Source: Epithemia pelagica
Taxonomy: Eukaryota; Bacillariophyta; Bacillariophyceae; Surirellales; Surirellaceae
Assembly: GCA_946965045.2 (NCBI GenBank)
Contig: OX337234.1
Span: forward strand, 1,116,001 to 1,180,000
Direction of reading: 5' to 3'
Length of the DNA stretch: 64,000 nt
A program made the position numbers and the translations under genes. Under the pieces are notes generated by a model. That model was given only the letters and a program-made list of their open reading frames with translations. It was not told where the DNA came from and did not search any database. Of this stretch, positions 1 through 10,712 are shown piece by piece; position 1 is the stretch's first letter; each line of letters begins with the position of its first letter.

Positions 1-926
1 TTTGCCTCCCTGGTTTTCAAAGACTTCAGGAGAGATTCAAATTCATTCAAACACTCCCGCCCATCATTGTACTGGGTTATCAACATGCTGTTGAGGGCCT
101 CAAATTGTACCAAGTACCATTTCTTGTTCCCATCCGTACCCAGCAGAATTGTTGATTGCCCCCATACACTTTCCCTCGAGAAAGCAGCAAGCTGGAGTAA
201 CATTTGGGCCTTATTCATCGGCGTCCTGTCGGTCTTCATCTCGACCAGTGCCATACCGTATGTGTAGAACGATTCCTGAGACCGCTCACAAAGTGCGAGC
301 ATTGATTCCTCCGTAACACATCCGTCAGACTTGCCGTTTGCCACCTTTCGATCGGCCTTGATAGGTGCTAATTTCTTTCCTTTCACGTCTCTTATGCCTA
401 GCTTCTTGCCGTCCACAGCAAGCGCTTGATCCAACTTACCAAAGAGCCATTTCAGTGCCAATGGGGTCCCATCATTTTCCGAAAGTTTTCCTGTTCCTCC
501 CGTCAAAAGTGCTTGCTCCCATTCAAAATTTCCTACAACAGATCCGACTCCGACATTCATGTTGGCGACGGCGTTACGCCAGGAGATCGACAGCCCGGTC
601 AACAGATCGGTTGCAAATTCAGTGTTCGCCTTCGACATGTTTCTGTCATCCGTTTTTGACTCGATCATCATTTTCTCTATGTTTTCAATTTTCCGTTTCA
701 TATCCTCCGAATCATTCGCCTGTTGTTTTTGTTGTTCATTCATTTCCTACACCCAGAGTGAGAACAAAGGTGAAACTGTAAGATCACGAACACAACAGAT
801 AAAACACCACAAGCACAAATTCAAACTCACCTGCTTTTGGGACTCGATCATCATTCCTTCCATGCGTTCAATTCTCCGTTTCATATCCTCCGAATGATTC
901 GCCTGTTGTTTTTGTTGTTCATTCAT
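1..926 (-). CDS. Coiled-coil plus PD-(D/E)XK-nuclease-like protein, partial (runs off left edge)
   Basis: The minus strand is open from an ATG at 926 to the window edge once an 84 bp GT-AG intron (830 to 747) is removed. Exon 1 (926-831) and the start of exon 2 (746 leftward) are near-duplicate Gln/Glu/Lys/Met-rich helices containing MNEQQKQQAN and EDMKR, which suggests a coiled coil. Further in, exon 2 has a hydrophobic strand ending in the motif ALVEMKTD, then KAQMLLQLASF. An E-x-K motif followed by a Gln-bearing helix is typical of the PD-(D/E)XK nuclease core and of nuclease domains in Crinkler/CR-type effectors. The preceding acidic residue is not pinned down. The intron and its flanks are identical to those of the SAM-HNH gene at 8.2 kb. 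The 5' end abuts a truncated kinase gene on the other strand, so exons may be missing. The nuclease call is inference from one motif. Confidence 0.5.
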
Positions 927-936
927 TTCCTACACA
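658..936 (-). repeat. Tandemly duplicated ~95 bp coiled-coil exon around an intron
   Basis: Positions 658-752 and 841-936 are near-identical direct copies, differing at a handful of bases. Both end in the same sequence, reading GTGTAG then GAAATGAATG on the minus strand. The intron lies between them, so the duplication created a second coiled-coil exon in phase. Confidence 0.85.
750..837 (-). repeat. 88 bp block identical to 8201-8288 (copy A)
   Basis: All 88 bases match 8201-8288. On the minus strand the block reads AAAGCAG, then a 55 bp GTGAGT...TTACAG intron-like core, then about 26 bases. At 8.2 kb the TTACAG acceptor keeps the reading frame. Here the frame after that acceptor would hit a stop, and the GTGTAG acceptor at 748-747 is the usable one. 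Confidence 0.9.
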
Positions 937-937
937 G

Positions 938-2099
938 GACAAGATGATTCTCATTACGATGTTACAAATGCGCGACAATATATGGCCGAATTTGTGCGTC
1001 GAAACGGGGAAGCACGATATGCAGTTAAGAGATTGCATCGTGATTTGAACGATTTGGAAAGAACACGGGGGATGATAGACTTGGCTATTGAAGCCAAGAT
1101 TCTTTCATTTGTATGGCATCCGAATATCAGTAGGTTTTGCATCTCTGCGTTCCCCTGCTTCCCACCTTGAAACAATTTGGTCTCTCATATCAAATCATTT
1201 GTTTTCGTCTCTCCAGTAAAAATGCGTGGAGTTGCTGCAGGCCCAACGCTGAACCCAACTTTCTTTATCGTTATGGATCGTTTGCACGTATCCCTACCCG
1301 AAAAAATGGAAGAATGGGCGCAGATTCAATCGGAACATCAGGGCTCTATTTTTGGAATCGGCTCTAATAAGCCTGAAATGAGGCAATTGCTGCAAGAGCG
1401 TCTAAGGGTGGCGTATGATCTCGCAGCTGCGTTCTCGTACATGCATGACAAGAAGTAAGTGATGATGCTGCTGTACCTCGATCCTCGATATACCATCGGA
1501 ACATATTTTGATCTCAGTGTCTCTCTTTGTAATCAGGCTTGTTTACCGAGATATCAAGCAGGAAAACATTGGTTTTGATGTCCGGGGTGATGTCAAAGTG
1601 TTTGATTTTGGGTTGTGCAAGGGTTTGTTGCCATCAAGAAAGACCAAAGACGTTAATGGTCGAGATTTGTATGGGTTTAACCTGACTTCTCGAACTGGGT
1701 CCGTACCCTACATGGCACCGGAAGTCGCCGAATGTAAACCTTATGATTGCAAAGCAGATGTCTTCTCTTTTGCCATTCTCCTCTGGGAAATGCTGGCCCT
1801 TCGGACAGCGTTCAAAGGATACTCGAGGAAAGAGTTCCTGGATCGCGTTGTCAGACGAAGAGAAAGATTAATAGTAAACCGATTATGGCCATCACTGACA
1901 AGAACAGTGATCAAGGAAGCATGGGACAATGACACACAAAAAAGACCCGACATGAAGGTAGGTTCTGGTTATCTGCTTTGGTGCTTCAATCTGTCTACGG
2001 AATCTCACCACTTTTCTCTTCCTCCAGATCTTGGCCCTAAAGTTGAAAGGTGATCTTGATACTATGTCCTCGTATTCCAAAGCTCGTGATAGAGTCTGA
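938..2099 (+). pseudogene. Protein kinase lacking the N-terminal glycine loop (5'-truncated)
   Basis: Four exons give a continuous kinase reading frame after removing GT-AG introns 1130-1216, 1455-1536 and 1958-2027, with stop TGA at 2097-2099. Visible motifs are the VAIK-type lysine (RYAVKRL), the helix C region (IDLAIEAKI), the catalytic loop YRDIKQEN (HRD with Tyr for His), DFG at about 1610, and the APE region YMAPEVAE. It is close to the second kinase (4016-5544), sharing HPNIIKMR, GFDVRGDVK and the same activation-segment style. Unlike that copy, nothing upstream encodes the glycine-rich loop. The first readable exon begins right at a TACACAG acceptor-like site where a minus-strand coiled-coil gene starts. 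It is probably a broken gene, or one whose first exons lie elsewhere. Confidence 0.75.
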
Positions 2100-4015
2100 C
2101 TGACGCGACAAAGATCAGGCGATAGTTGTTCCAGAGGTGGAGAAACGGTGTCATCTTTCAAATAAGTTTTATTTCTGTGCCATTTCCTTTCGCGTTGGCT
2201 CCCGAAGTGGGGTCACGTTCCCACACACTGTTTCTATTTAATTAATGTTCAAACCAGGACCGCTGCCATGCAGGCCGCGAGTACTTCCTGTCAACCACAA
2301 ACTGTTACTGTAACAATACCTCTATACATCCAGGCAATTACAATTCTTGACTTTTCCTGTTTCGACTTGACTGTGTGCGTGCTACCACATTTGCCATCGG
2401 TCTCCATTTGGTCAACGCGCTTGAGAATTGAAACTCCAACTCCCATTCTTCATCTAAAACTGAACCTGTCACTCAACGCAGTGTACGAATACGAAACAAA
2501 CCAGCTCCATCCCATTCATGTGACTTCAAAAGGCAACGTCGACACTCGTGAAGAGCGGGTGTAAGTCTTGTTGGCCAAGCCATCGACAACGCCATTAAAA
2601 ACCTTCGGACATGAGGGAACGCATAGCTCCCTACAGTCTACAGTACTCCCAAAATAGAAGTACTGCCAAATTTTTGCTCAAATGACACGACAGCTGATCA
2701 AGGAGGCTTTTCATACTTCATAGATAAAAGAAGAACTTATATTTTGGGTTAGTTAGGACTTTTGGTCAAGTAGCTGGATGCGATAACACTTTTGAAATGC
2801 CTTGTTGATTCATTGAACATGCTAGAGCAGTAGCTATTGTCCACCCAACGGTGGTGTTCCTACTGGGAACTGTAGTCCCGCTGGTTTTCAACGCGGGACT
2901 AAAAATTGAGTTTCGGGTTTTTCGGCAAAGAGAACATGTCATTTTTTCTCAAATCCTACTTCCAACCAACAACAATGAGACACAGCGTAACGTAACTGCT
3001 GAATACAACCAAAATTGGAAAACCTGGAGAGGTGGCTCTCGCCAGAAGTGATACCGGACCAGAGAGCAAGTCGTGATGAAAATAAATGGAGAAGCAACGT
3101 CGAGCACAGAAACAGGCCAAGTACATGTTGTCCGGCGTTTTGCTGCAAAATCGGCGCAAACATTCACAAGTCAATGGAGGGTTTGTGTTTACTATAGAAG
3201 GCCCAAATCCGGGAAAAGTTTCCGCTTCACGATCATTGGTGGAATCTGCAGGGACGAGACAAACGGGGATATTTGATATTTGTCACAAAACGCCAACAAA
3301 ACCCTCACTCAATAAAAATCGAAAAAGATGTGGGACCTCCAGGCACCGGCTGTTTTGGCTTACTGCCAGGGCGAAGCTCTCCGACCAGTGGCAAGCTGGT
3401 CGATAAGGCACTGCCGCGACGTGAACACGATTGAGAAATTGAGAAGTCGGAATCATATCCCCCAGTTTGCACGCAGCGCAGCATTATCAAAGATCTAGTT
3501 TAAGGAGCATGCTGCAGGATGCAAACGGATATGGTTCGAATTGATGGAATCCATGGGTGATGCGGTTGTCCGACGTTTCCAATTTCCAACTAGGAGTACT
3601 CCTACTGCTAGAGGAGTAAAGCTATGGAGAGGGGGTGGGTAGCTGCCATAACTATGCATCGGAGAAATAAGTTCTTAGATCGCGCGAATCTTCTCCCAAT
3701 CAGATTCATGCATGTTTGACGTGTCGCTCTATTATCTAACGACCACAGCGAAGCAGCAAATTTCCAATTTCCTGCAACTTGCAACGGCATACAGCATAGA
3801 CAGCACGACAAGCCGCTCAACACTCAACAGCACACAGTTGATGACACTTATCCTTGACTATCATCCTTGATTAGAAATGGGAAGTACGTGTCAAGCTTGT
3901 CGTCAAGATCAATCCGAGCCTTGGATGCTTGAACTGTCCTCACAATTTTGTAAAAATCGGCATGGATGTCGCTCGCATTGCCACATCAAGGTAGCTTGAT
4001 TGATTACTCGCAACT
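2100..4015. other. Intergenic stretch, no supported gene
   Basis: Several short open frames exist on both strands but none shows a recognisable domain, biased composition or consistent splice pattern. Short GGAGTACTCC-like palindromes occur (for example near 3593-3604), a motif seen in several intergenic regions of this window. Confidence 0.5.
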
Positions 4016-5544
4016 ATGGATAAACGTGCACAGAAAATCGACGGTTACGACGTTGGACATCTTCTGAAGACGGCAGCCAAGGCAGTGCTAAACAAGACTG
4101 CTGACTCACATGTTTTGGACAAAGAGGCAGAAGATCGAATCCCCAAATTTGATATACAAGGTACGTTGCTACTGATCAGTTTTTTAAAGCTGGACTAATG
4201 CGATCGATTGTTCTCATTGAATCGGTCAATCTTTCCTTCGATTTATTGGACACAGAATTGACCGCTGGAAAGGTTTTGGGAAGGGGAGGTTTTTGCGTCG
4301 TACGTGAAATCACTGAAGTGGTTTTGCATGCGACGGAAGAAGACATCATAGAAGACCAAAAACAGGATGATGAGGATCTTATCCACAATATAATACAGGA
4401 TCGTGGCTTCATGGCGACTCATTACCTTCGTCAGGGTAAAGACTATCGTTATGCCATCAAAGAAGCATCGAAGAAGTCGGCACAGCTCTATGTTAATGCG
4501 GTTGTTGACTTGGCGATCGAGGCCAGGTTTCTTGCGGTTATTCGACATCCAAATATTATAAAGATGAGGGCCATGGCGACAGGTCCAGCATGTCATGGAA
4601 ACTTTTTTATTGTCCTCGACAAATTGTACGACACCCTCTCTGTACGCCTGCGCAAATGGAAAAAGAGATTGAATAAAGGAGTTTTGGCACGCATTGTATG
4701 TGGCGGCAAAAAGGAAATTGAATTTTGGGGAGAGAGATTGACGGTTGGCTACGATCTGTCTTGTGGACTGAGTCATTTGCATGACATGAACATTATCTAT
4801 CGTGACATCAAGCCAGACAACATTGGTTTTGATGTTCGCGGAGATGTCAAGATATTTGATTTCGGCCTTGCTAAGGAATTCAAAAAGAAAGATAGAGGTG
4901 CTGACGGCACTTTCCATCTTACGGCAGAAACTGGAAGTCCTCGATACATGGCGCCAGAGGTGTTTTTGGGCAAGCCGTACAATGAAACCTGTGATGTCTA
5001 CTCCTTTAGCATTTTGCTATGGCAAATACTAAAGGCAGAGGTTCCTTTTGATGAGTATACGGAAAGTATGATAATCAACGATGTTTGCAAGGGTGGCGTC
5101 CGCCCCAAACTGGATCCTTCATGGTCTCAAAATGTTCAGCACTGCTTAATTGCTGGTTGGGCCAGTGAAATTTCAAGGCGTGCGAGCATGGAGCAAATTT
5201 CGGATAAGCTTCGAGAAATCATCATGGTCGAGACCGACGAAGAAGTTGGTGATGACATGGGTTTCTCTCGTAAGAGCGACTGCCGGCATGAGATGATGTG
5301 GAAAGCCATTGAATGGCTCGTTTCCGTCACAAAACTCAACGCTTGCTACTCTGTGGTGTGTAGGCGAGTTTGGCTGCCTTTGGGTATCTCCCTGCAAATT
5401 CCTTCAATAAACGTGCATGGTCGAGGTCGCAGAGCCGACACAGATATTTGTCCCCATGGATTGACGATGATCTTCTTTCGATGGAACAATTTTAGAGAAA
5501 CGTGCATTAGCCATTGCGGAAGAGACGACAGCAGACTTAGATAA
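4016..5544 (+). CDS. Serine/threonine-type protein kinase (diatom-expanded family)
   Basis: Exon 1 (4016-4160) encodes 48 residues. A GT-AG intron (4161-4255) then joins in phase to exon 2. The kinase domain has the glycine loop GRGGFCVV, the lysine in YAIKEA after a long acidic insertion (about residues 70-110), helix C IEARF, hinge VLDKLYDTL, catalytic loop YRDIKPDN (about residue 229), DFG (about 250) and GSPRYMAPEV. All key catalytic residues are present, so it should be active. The Tyr for His in HRD and the phrase GFDVRGDVK recur in the truncated copy at 1-2 kb. After the kinase core (ending near REIIM, ~5225) the last ~100 residues look unlike conserved sequence. A missed intron there could change the C-terminus, so the 5544 end is uncertain. 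The substrate is unknown. Confidence 0.85.
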
Positions 5545-5575
5545 AAATAGAGACTATGCAATGGAGCAAACTACG

Positions 5576-6433
5576 TTACGGTATTCTGCCCCGACTTGCT
5601 ATCCATACTGTCGTAGCCATAACAGCGACGGCGGCATTGAGAGGTTTGATTTCAGCTAGTAATTGTTGAAAGGTGTTTGCAGGATCACCTTGCTTTCCTG
5701 TCATGATTGCCAAAAACGGAATATTGCTGGTTAGACTGTCTCGGACAGGATCTAGCTCGCCTCCCATCCCTCTCCGAAATCTGGAATCCGTGTGCATTCC
5801 TCCCAGCCATGCGACTGCCGCAGGGCCCATCCACCACAATCTCAAGGCCGGATTCGACTGCACCATGGCATTTCCAGCCGATACAAGACCAAAACTCCAC
5901 AAGCCAGGGTGCCGACTGACACGTTCCAATCCTCGAATGTCACTGGACGATCCCTCCTTGTGTTCGTCTGAAAAATCAAAGGGGCATCTTACTTGGAGAC
6001 TGTATCCAGTTCTTTGAGGAGCTTCTGTCTTTGATGCTATTGCTGATTCCGTAACGTTGTCTTCCATTTTGCTTGATACCATAGCCACAGGAATTTGAAG
6101 CTTGGGCAGCGTCTGCGAAGCAAGTACGAGGCCCACAGAGGCCAATCCCCAAGCTGCAACCAAATTCATGGCGGGAATGGTGGAACCAAATAACGAAGGC
6201 GTCGCGGATTTCAGATTTTTTAGTTTGAAGTACGAATAGCCAATGGAACCCATGGCCACTGTGGATATGAAACCGTACAGTCCGTGGTATTGTTCATCAC
6301 CGAATACTTCTCGTAAATATGTCCGGTTTTCGGATAAAATTGCATTTTCGGCAATGAAGAATGACCAACCGAGACCGCCCCATCTTAATTCATTTGACGT
6401 TAGGAACCGACCAGCCCATGTCGTCATGGTCAT
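5576..6433 (-). CDS. NnrU/Z-ISO-like multi-pass membrane protein
   Basis: Single exon of 285 residues. Several hydrophobic segments alternate with the signature LERVSRHPGLWSFGLVSAGNAM (shown here as LERVSRHPGLW, then AGNAM), typical of the NnrU family, which in plants and algae includes 15-cis-zeta-carotene isomerase. The N-terminus lacks an obvious signal or transit sequence. A soluble loop of about 60 residues (near residues 120-170) precedes the signature. A possible role in carotenoid isomerisation or haem-dependent redox chemistry is inference from the family only. The divergent neighbour starts 183 bp away on the plus strand. Confidence 0.7.
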   Translation of the reverse strand: MTMTTWAGRFLTSNELRWGGLGWSFFIAENAILSENRTYLREVFGDEQYHGLYGFISTVAMGSIGYSYFKLKNLKSATPSLFGSTIPAMNLVAAWGLASVGLVLASQTLPKLQIPVAMVSSKMEDNVTESAIASKTEAPQRTGYSLQVRCPFDFSDEHKEGSSSDIRGLERVSRHPGLWSFGLVSAGNAMVQSNPALRLWWMGPAAVAWLGGMHTDSRFRRGMGGELDPVRDSLTSNIPFLAIMTGKQGDPANTFQQLLAEIKPLNAAVAVMATTVWIASRGRIP

Positions 6434-6615
6434 GGTACTTCACGCAGTTAGCGGTGGACCTTGGATCTTTTCCTTAACATCATGGCCATGGCGCCATGTC
6501 ATAGACTTGACCTACAGCTTTGACTTGCATGAAATGTGAAAATCATCTACCCTAACTAGAGGGTAGCTCTCTCCCTAAATGGTCGGAAAGGCGGATAGGT
6601 GCAGGTACGTGGTTC

Positions 6616-7017
6616 TTGCTTCAAAGAAGAACAAAAAAATCCCACAAATCCTTCGTCACTTCAAGAGGCAACCATGATGAGAGAAAAGGGGCTCTCTGGG
6701 CTCAAGTGTTGGCGCTGAGTTTGTCGTCTGTGGAAGGATGGATCGCCCGTAACTTGCAGCATGGATCTCCAGTCCGATCGACCGCCATTCAGATGGCCTC
6801 CTCCGACAGGAACGTCGTCTTGGCTCCGTCCGACAACCCATCAGCGTTTGACTCTTTCAAAATTGGTTATGCCCGAGTGCATCGGTATAGCCGCGAAGAA
6901 GACCCTGAGTGCGAAACTGAGTACGTTATGTGGTATCATGGAAGATCGAAGGAACTGGACGGTGCCAATGAAAATAAGCTTCCCCCTCTTTCGACGGGAC
7001 GGATTGGCTCTGGTTAG
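6616..7017 (+). pseudogene. Truncated glycosidase-like (beta-propeller) N-terminal fragment
   Basis: 133 residues. The second half contains FDSFKIGYARVHRYS, EYVMWYHGRS and LPPLSTGRIG, the opening blade of a family of algal five-bladed beta-propeller proteins resembling GH32/GH43 glycosidases (recognition from memory, not searched). The frame stops directly after TGRIG, where family members should continue with the remaining blades. A possible GT-AG intron (GTTAGC at 7014 to CCTAG at 7048) leads straight into another stop, so the rest of the gene appears lost. The 3' end of the SAM-HNH gene follows about 100 bp on. Confidence 0.4.
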
Positions 7018-7119
7018 CAATCATGCCTGCATTCTAATTCCTAGGGTATAATAATAATTCGCAAAATACGGAAAGTTGAAAAGCATTGTTGATGCGCCAC
7101 TTGCGTGAAACGAGCAATA

Positions 7120-8500
7120 TCACGAGACTGTTCTCCACTGCCCACGTGTTTCATTGTAGTTCCAGAGCAGAAGCTTGTAGATAATTTCATACACATCAAC
7201 AGTCTGCAACTTTTCCTTCCACGATGCCAAACTGGCAAGGTCGTCAACACCTGGAATGGCGGTGACACACACTTTCTCAATTGATCCACCGGGGTTCTGC
7301 TGTTCTTCAAAGAGAAGTTTATGTGTCCGGTTCTTTTCGCAAAATATGTAGATTGGGCCATGAAAATAGCAGTGGCCTTCAGCGTTGGTATCACCAACGT
7401 TTTCAGGCAAGAACGGTCGCCAGGACTCCAAAATCACCCTATCGCGGCACCAAAGTCGGATTGAAATTCGATAGAACTGCTTATGGTCCATATTGATTTC
7501 ATCCGTTGCAACAGGTTCAAGGGCCACTTTTGGTTGAGTTTCGGCTTTTACCGCACTACCCTTTCCCGTACCATCGAAGTTTACATGACCATCTTTCGAC
7601 AGAGCCAGACGATTAAACTCGTGTTTATCAAGCCAAGCGTAGTGTCCCTTGCACTTGGCCCTTGGGAAAATATGAGCACCATCAGCCTTGCTTCGAGCGA
7701 ATGCCCGGTCTGTTTCAATCCGTTGGTACTTGAATACTGTATCGTCCATCCCATAGCTTGTTGCCTTCGACGACAGTTCAATCGCCGAGAGCTCGACATC
7801 CCAAACAGGCGAGTCGTTTGGCGGTTCACCGTCTCGTTGACAGGGAGTGTAGTCACTCGTTTGTACAAGATCAGCGGTAGCTTCGAAAGGTGCGGTTGTG
7901 GAGCGATGGAAACGTCCAAGGCAAGTGACTCCACTTGTCGTGGTGATGTAGTCGTCGACGCTCGTGATAAAGCTGTTGGCACTGCGCTTGTCTTCAAAGA
8001 CGACCGACATCGAAATCAGGCGTTTGTCATCGTCGGTCGAATGATTCTGTACCAGAAAAGAGTCGCCAACATCTTTTCCTTGGGGGTAGTAGCCACCAGC
8101 GTCAATGGCAAGCCGCATTAGCTTGAGGCGCACTCCCCCAATGTTTTTTCCTCGTTCGACCGTGCCCTGAACAAGAAACCAAAAAATCTGCCGCTTCTTC
8201 CACCCAGAGTGAGAACAAAGGTGAAACTGTAAGATCACGAACACAACAGATAAAACACCACAAGCACAAATTCAAACTCACCTGCTTTAATGCATTGCTC
8301 AATTCATTAGCGAACGGGATTGACAATCCGCTTCTCTCAAGCTGTTCGCTTGAGATTCCAAGTAACGTTGATGGTGTGTCAAACCCCTTTTTGAACAACG
8401 TAGATGCCGTTGTGGACGCGACCTTTTTGCGCACACCTTTTCCTTCCAACCATACCTTGAGTTCACTGACATCCTTGAACTCCTCACCGTTGGCACTCAT
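7120..8500 (-). CDS. SAM domain - HNH-nuclease-like protein
   Basis: Two exons: 8500-8282 (73 residues) and 8226-7120 (368 residues plus stop), joined in phase 0 across a 55 bp GT-AG intron, 441 residues in all. An upstream in-frame ATG at 8611 would add 37 residues; MSANGEE was chosen because the SAM fold starts just after it. Residues 10-70 resemble a SAM domain: LKVWLEGKGV, then LFKKGFDTPSTLLGISSEQL, then GLSIPFANEL. Residues ~257-292 carry AHIFPR followed by FNRLALSKDGHVNFDG, the layout of HNH endonucleases (AHI.P ... N.L.L....H..FD). SAM-headed HNH and PD-(D/E)XK proteins are among CR-type effectors of eukaryotes. No signal peptide is seen. Function in conflict or mobile-element control is inference. 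Confidence 0.65.
8201..8288 (-). repeat. 88 bp block identical to 750-837 (copy B)
   Basis: Perfect match to 750-837. It spans the last 7 bases of exon 1, the full 55 bp intron (8281-8227) and the first 26 bases of exon 2 of the SAM-HNH gene. Confidence 0.9.
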
Positions 8501-8956
8501 TGTCGCGCTGTTGGTGTTGTTTGGGTTGTTTGGGTTGTGGCTGCCTCTGTTTGTCGTCGTTTCTTTTGTCTCATCTCTATCTAAGAGAGTGAGTCGTTTG
8601 TGTTGCTGCATGTTTTTCTGGCGTCAGCCATTATTATCAAGCGCAAGGGATCAAAAAATTACATCACCTATACCGAGGGAATGTGGCAAAATGAATCGTG
8701 ACTGCGCAGAATACAGTCTTATTTAAGCCTTTGAACTAAACCCGTTCTTGACCCTTTGGTCTCGCGCGCATGCAGGTCAATCAAAAAGTGATCGCGTGAA
8801 ACTTCCTTCTGGTCGCTGAAAACGCTTCAGCGGTGACATCATCGTGCTGTCTTTATCCCACACTCTATGAGTCAGTCTCTTGTCAAACTCTCTTTGTGAG
8901 ACTTCTCATTCAACATTCAACGAAGGCCTCGTCCTCTTTGAAAGTCAAGTACCAAC

Positions 8957-10186
8957 ATGAAGACCTCCTATCCATTGCACTCCGCGTCCAAGATTGTCCT
9001 ATTATTGGCCTTTCTTGTTTCAAATGCAGTCGTTGAGTCGTTGACTCCATTGACGGCATCGTCTCGAGCGATTCGTTCCTCTTCCGTCTTGTCGGCGACC
9101 ACGGTGGCTGCTCCCAATGGTGCCACGGCATCCAGTGCTGTGGGCGCTCCCTTGTTGGTGAATCGTGTGGCTGTCGTTGGTGCGACGGGCCGGACAGGTC
9201 GCTATGTGGTACAAGAATTGTTGGATCGAGGAGCCCAAGAAGTTGTGGCCTTGGTCCGCTCCCAATCCAAGGCACAAAGTGTGTTTTCGGGGGAAGAAGA
9301 TCCATCCTTTCGATTGGATGACATGAACAACGGCAAACTCAAATTTGTCGAATGCGACCTGACCAATGCCCGGTCCATCGAACAAGCATTGCAGGGCATG
9401 GAGGCGGCCATTTGGTGTGCCACGGGCTTTTCCAGTAACCAAAACAATAGTGTCATGGACAAGGTTCGTAGCTTGGTGGGAATTGCCACCAAACAAAGTA
9501 TTGATTTGGTCGGATTGCCCAAAATTGCCACTATTCTTGAATCGAACAATGCCAATGGAAACAACAAGCAATTGCCCAAGGTTGTCATGTGCAGTTCGGC
9601 CGGTGTGACACGACCGAGCTGGAGTGCCGACAAGAAAAAGCGTTTGGTCGGGGCTGCCGAAATTCCCATTGTACGTTTGAATCCTTTTGGTATTTTGGAT
9701 GTGAAGCGAGAATCGGAAGAAATTCTGCGTCAAACCAAAGTACCCTACTGCATTGTTCGTCCGGCCGGATTGAATGATTCCTGGCCAGCTGGATCTCGTC
9801 CCATTGTTAGCCAGGGCGACGTTGCCGTTGGCCGAATCAATCGCAAGGATGTTGCCAGTCTATTGATTGATATGCTTTCGGAACTGGACTCGGTTGGCAA
9901 AACCTTTGAAGTCATGGCTCTGGCCAACTACCCCAAACCAGCTCCTTCGGCCGTGACCAAATCCTTGCAAGGTTTGGCGTCAGACGACCAAGGAGAATTG
10001 CCCATGGAAACCATTGTTGCCACTTACACGGCCATGCAACAATTGCTCCCCGGTGAAAAGCAAGATTCAGCGGGCCTTGCCATGGGTCAGACCTACGAAC
10101 AACTCGATAACGACCAAACGGGACGATTGGGAAAGCGTGGTCAAGAAGACTTTGAATCGGTCGCACCTAAACCAAGCAACAATTGA
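8957..10186 (+). CDS. Atypical SDR (NmrA-like NAD(P)-binding protein), organelle-targeted
   Basis: Single exon of 409 residues. The Rossmann motif VAVVGATGRTGRYVVQEL (GxxGxxG, about residues 73-90) is followed by a basic residue region (VALVRSQSKA) typical of NADP-binding extended SDRs. Further motifs are VECDLTNARSIEQAL, a VVMCSSAGV strand, a VKRESEEILRQTKVPYCIVRP segment, and INRKDVASLLIDML. This matches plastid SDRs of the NmrA/Tic62 type. The N-terminus has a hydrophobic core (IVLLLAFLVSNAVVES) followed by a Ser/Arg-rich stretch, fitting the signal-plus-transit layout of diatom plastid proteins. The substrate is not deducible. Confidence 0.88.
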   Translation: MKTSYPLHSASKIVLLLAFLVSNAVVESLTPLTASSRAIRSSSVLSATTVAAPNGATASSAVGAPLLVNRVAVVGATGRTGRYVVQELLDRGAQEVVALVRSQSKAQSVFSGEEDPSFRLDDMNNGKLKFVECDLTNARSIEQALQGMEAAIWCATGFSSNQNNSVMDKVRSLVGIATKQSIDLVGLPKIATILESNNANGNNKQLPKVVMCSSAGVTRPSWSADKKKRLVGAAEIPIVRLNPFGILDVKRESEEILRQTKVPYCIVRPAGLNDSWPAGSRPIVSQGDVAVGRINRKDVASLLIDMLSELDSVGKTFEVMALANYPKPAPSAVTKSLQGLASDDQGELPMETIVATYTAMQQLLPGEKQDSAGLAMGQTYEQLDNDQTGRLGKRGQEDFESVAPKPSNN

Positions 10187-10258
10187 AAATGAAATCCTTC
10201 GTCACGAGTTTTTCAAGAGCAACCTTGACTAATCACGAACCTGCCACACAATGCGTTT

Positions 10259-10549
10259 TCAGCACACAGTACAACACCGATCCGTGTGAACGCGTTCTTC
10301 ATATGTGACGACATTACCGCAGCCACAGTCTCCGGACACCAAAACGACGTTCGGGAAGGGAACACCAAGTATCGAGGAATATGGATAAGAAGGTAATTCT
10401 CTTTCCTTAATGTAAGCTTTATTTTGAACCAATGCCTCTCGCATTTCATTAGCTGCAGAAACTGGCCCTCGCTGTAGAATCAACCCCTCATGTGAACAGC
10501 CAAGCGTCCCCTTCGCTTTGGCAATCAACTCAGTGTTCAATACACCCAA
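10259..10549 (-). CDS. Small hypothetical protein with Cys-rich C-terminus
   Basis: 96-residue frame, convergent with the SDR gene. The second half (YPYSSILGVPFPNVV, then SGDCGCGN and DRCCTVC) reads like real protein with two CxC/CC clusters that could bind metal. No family is recognised. It may be the last exon of a longer gene whose upstream exons lie in 10550-10710. Confidence 0.3.
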   Translation of the reverse strand: MGVLNTELIAKAKGTLGCSHEGLILQRGPVSAANEMREALVQNKAYIKERELPSYPYSSILGVPFPNVVLVSGDCGCGNVVTYEERVHTDRCCTVC

Positions 10550-10712
10550 GTTTCGACAAAGCCAGCTTCTGTGGGGAAAAGAAACTGCACACTGACGCTG
10601 CCAGTTAACCTAACGAAACGAACGACAAGCAACCAATACTTGTCATGGACGACCGCATATCATGATCGCCAAGATCGCAATAACGTTTCTTAAACACCCT
10701 CGCACGGCTGAG

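Noticed and set aside
2268-2564. 98-codon frame downstream of the first kinase
   Set aside because: No protein-like pattern and no splice link to the kinase.
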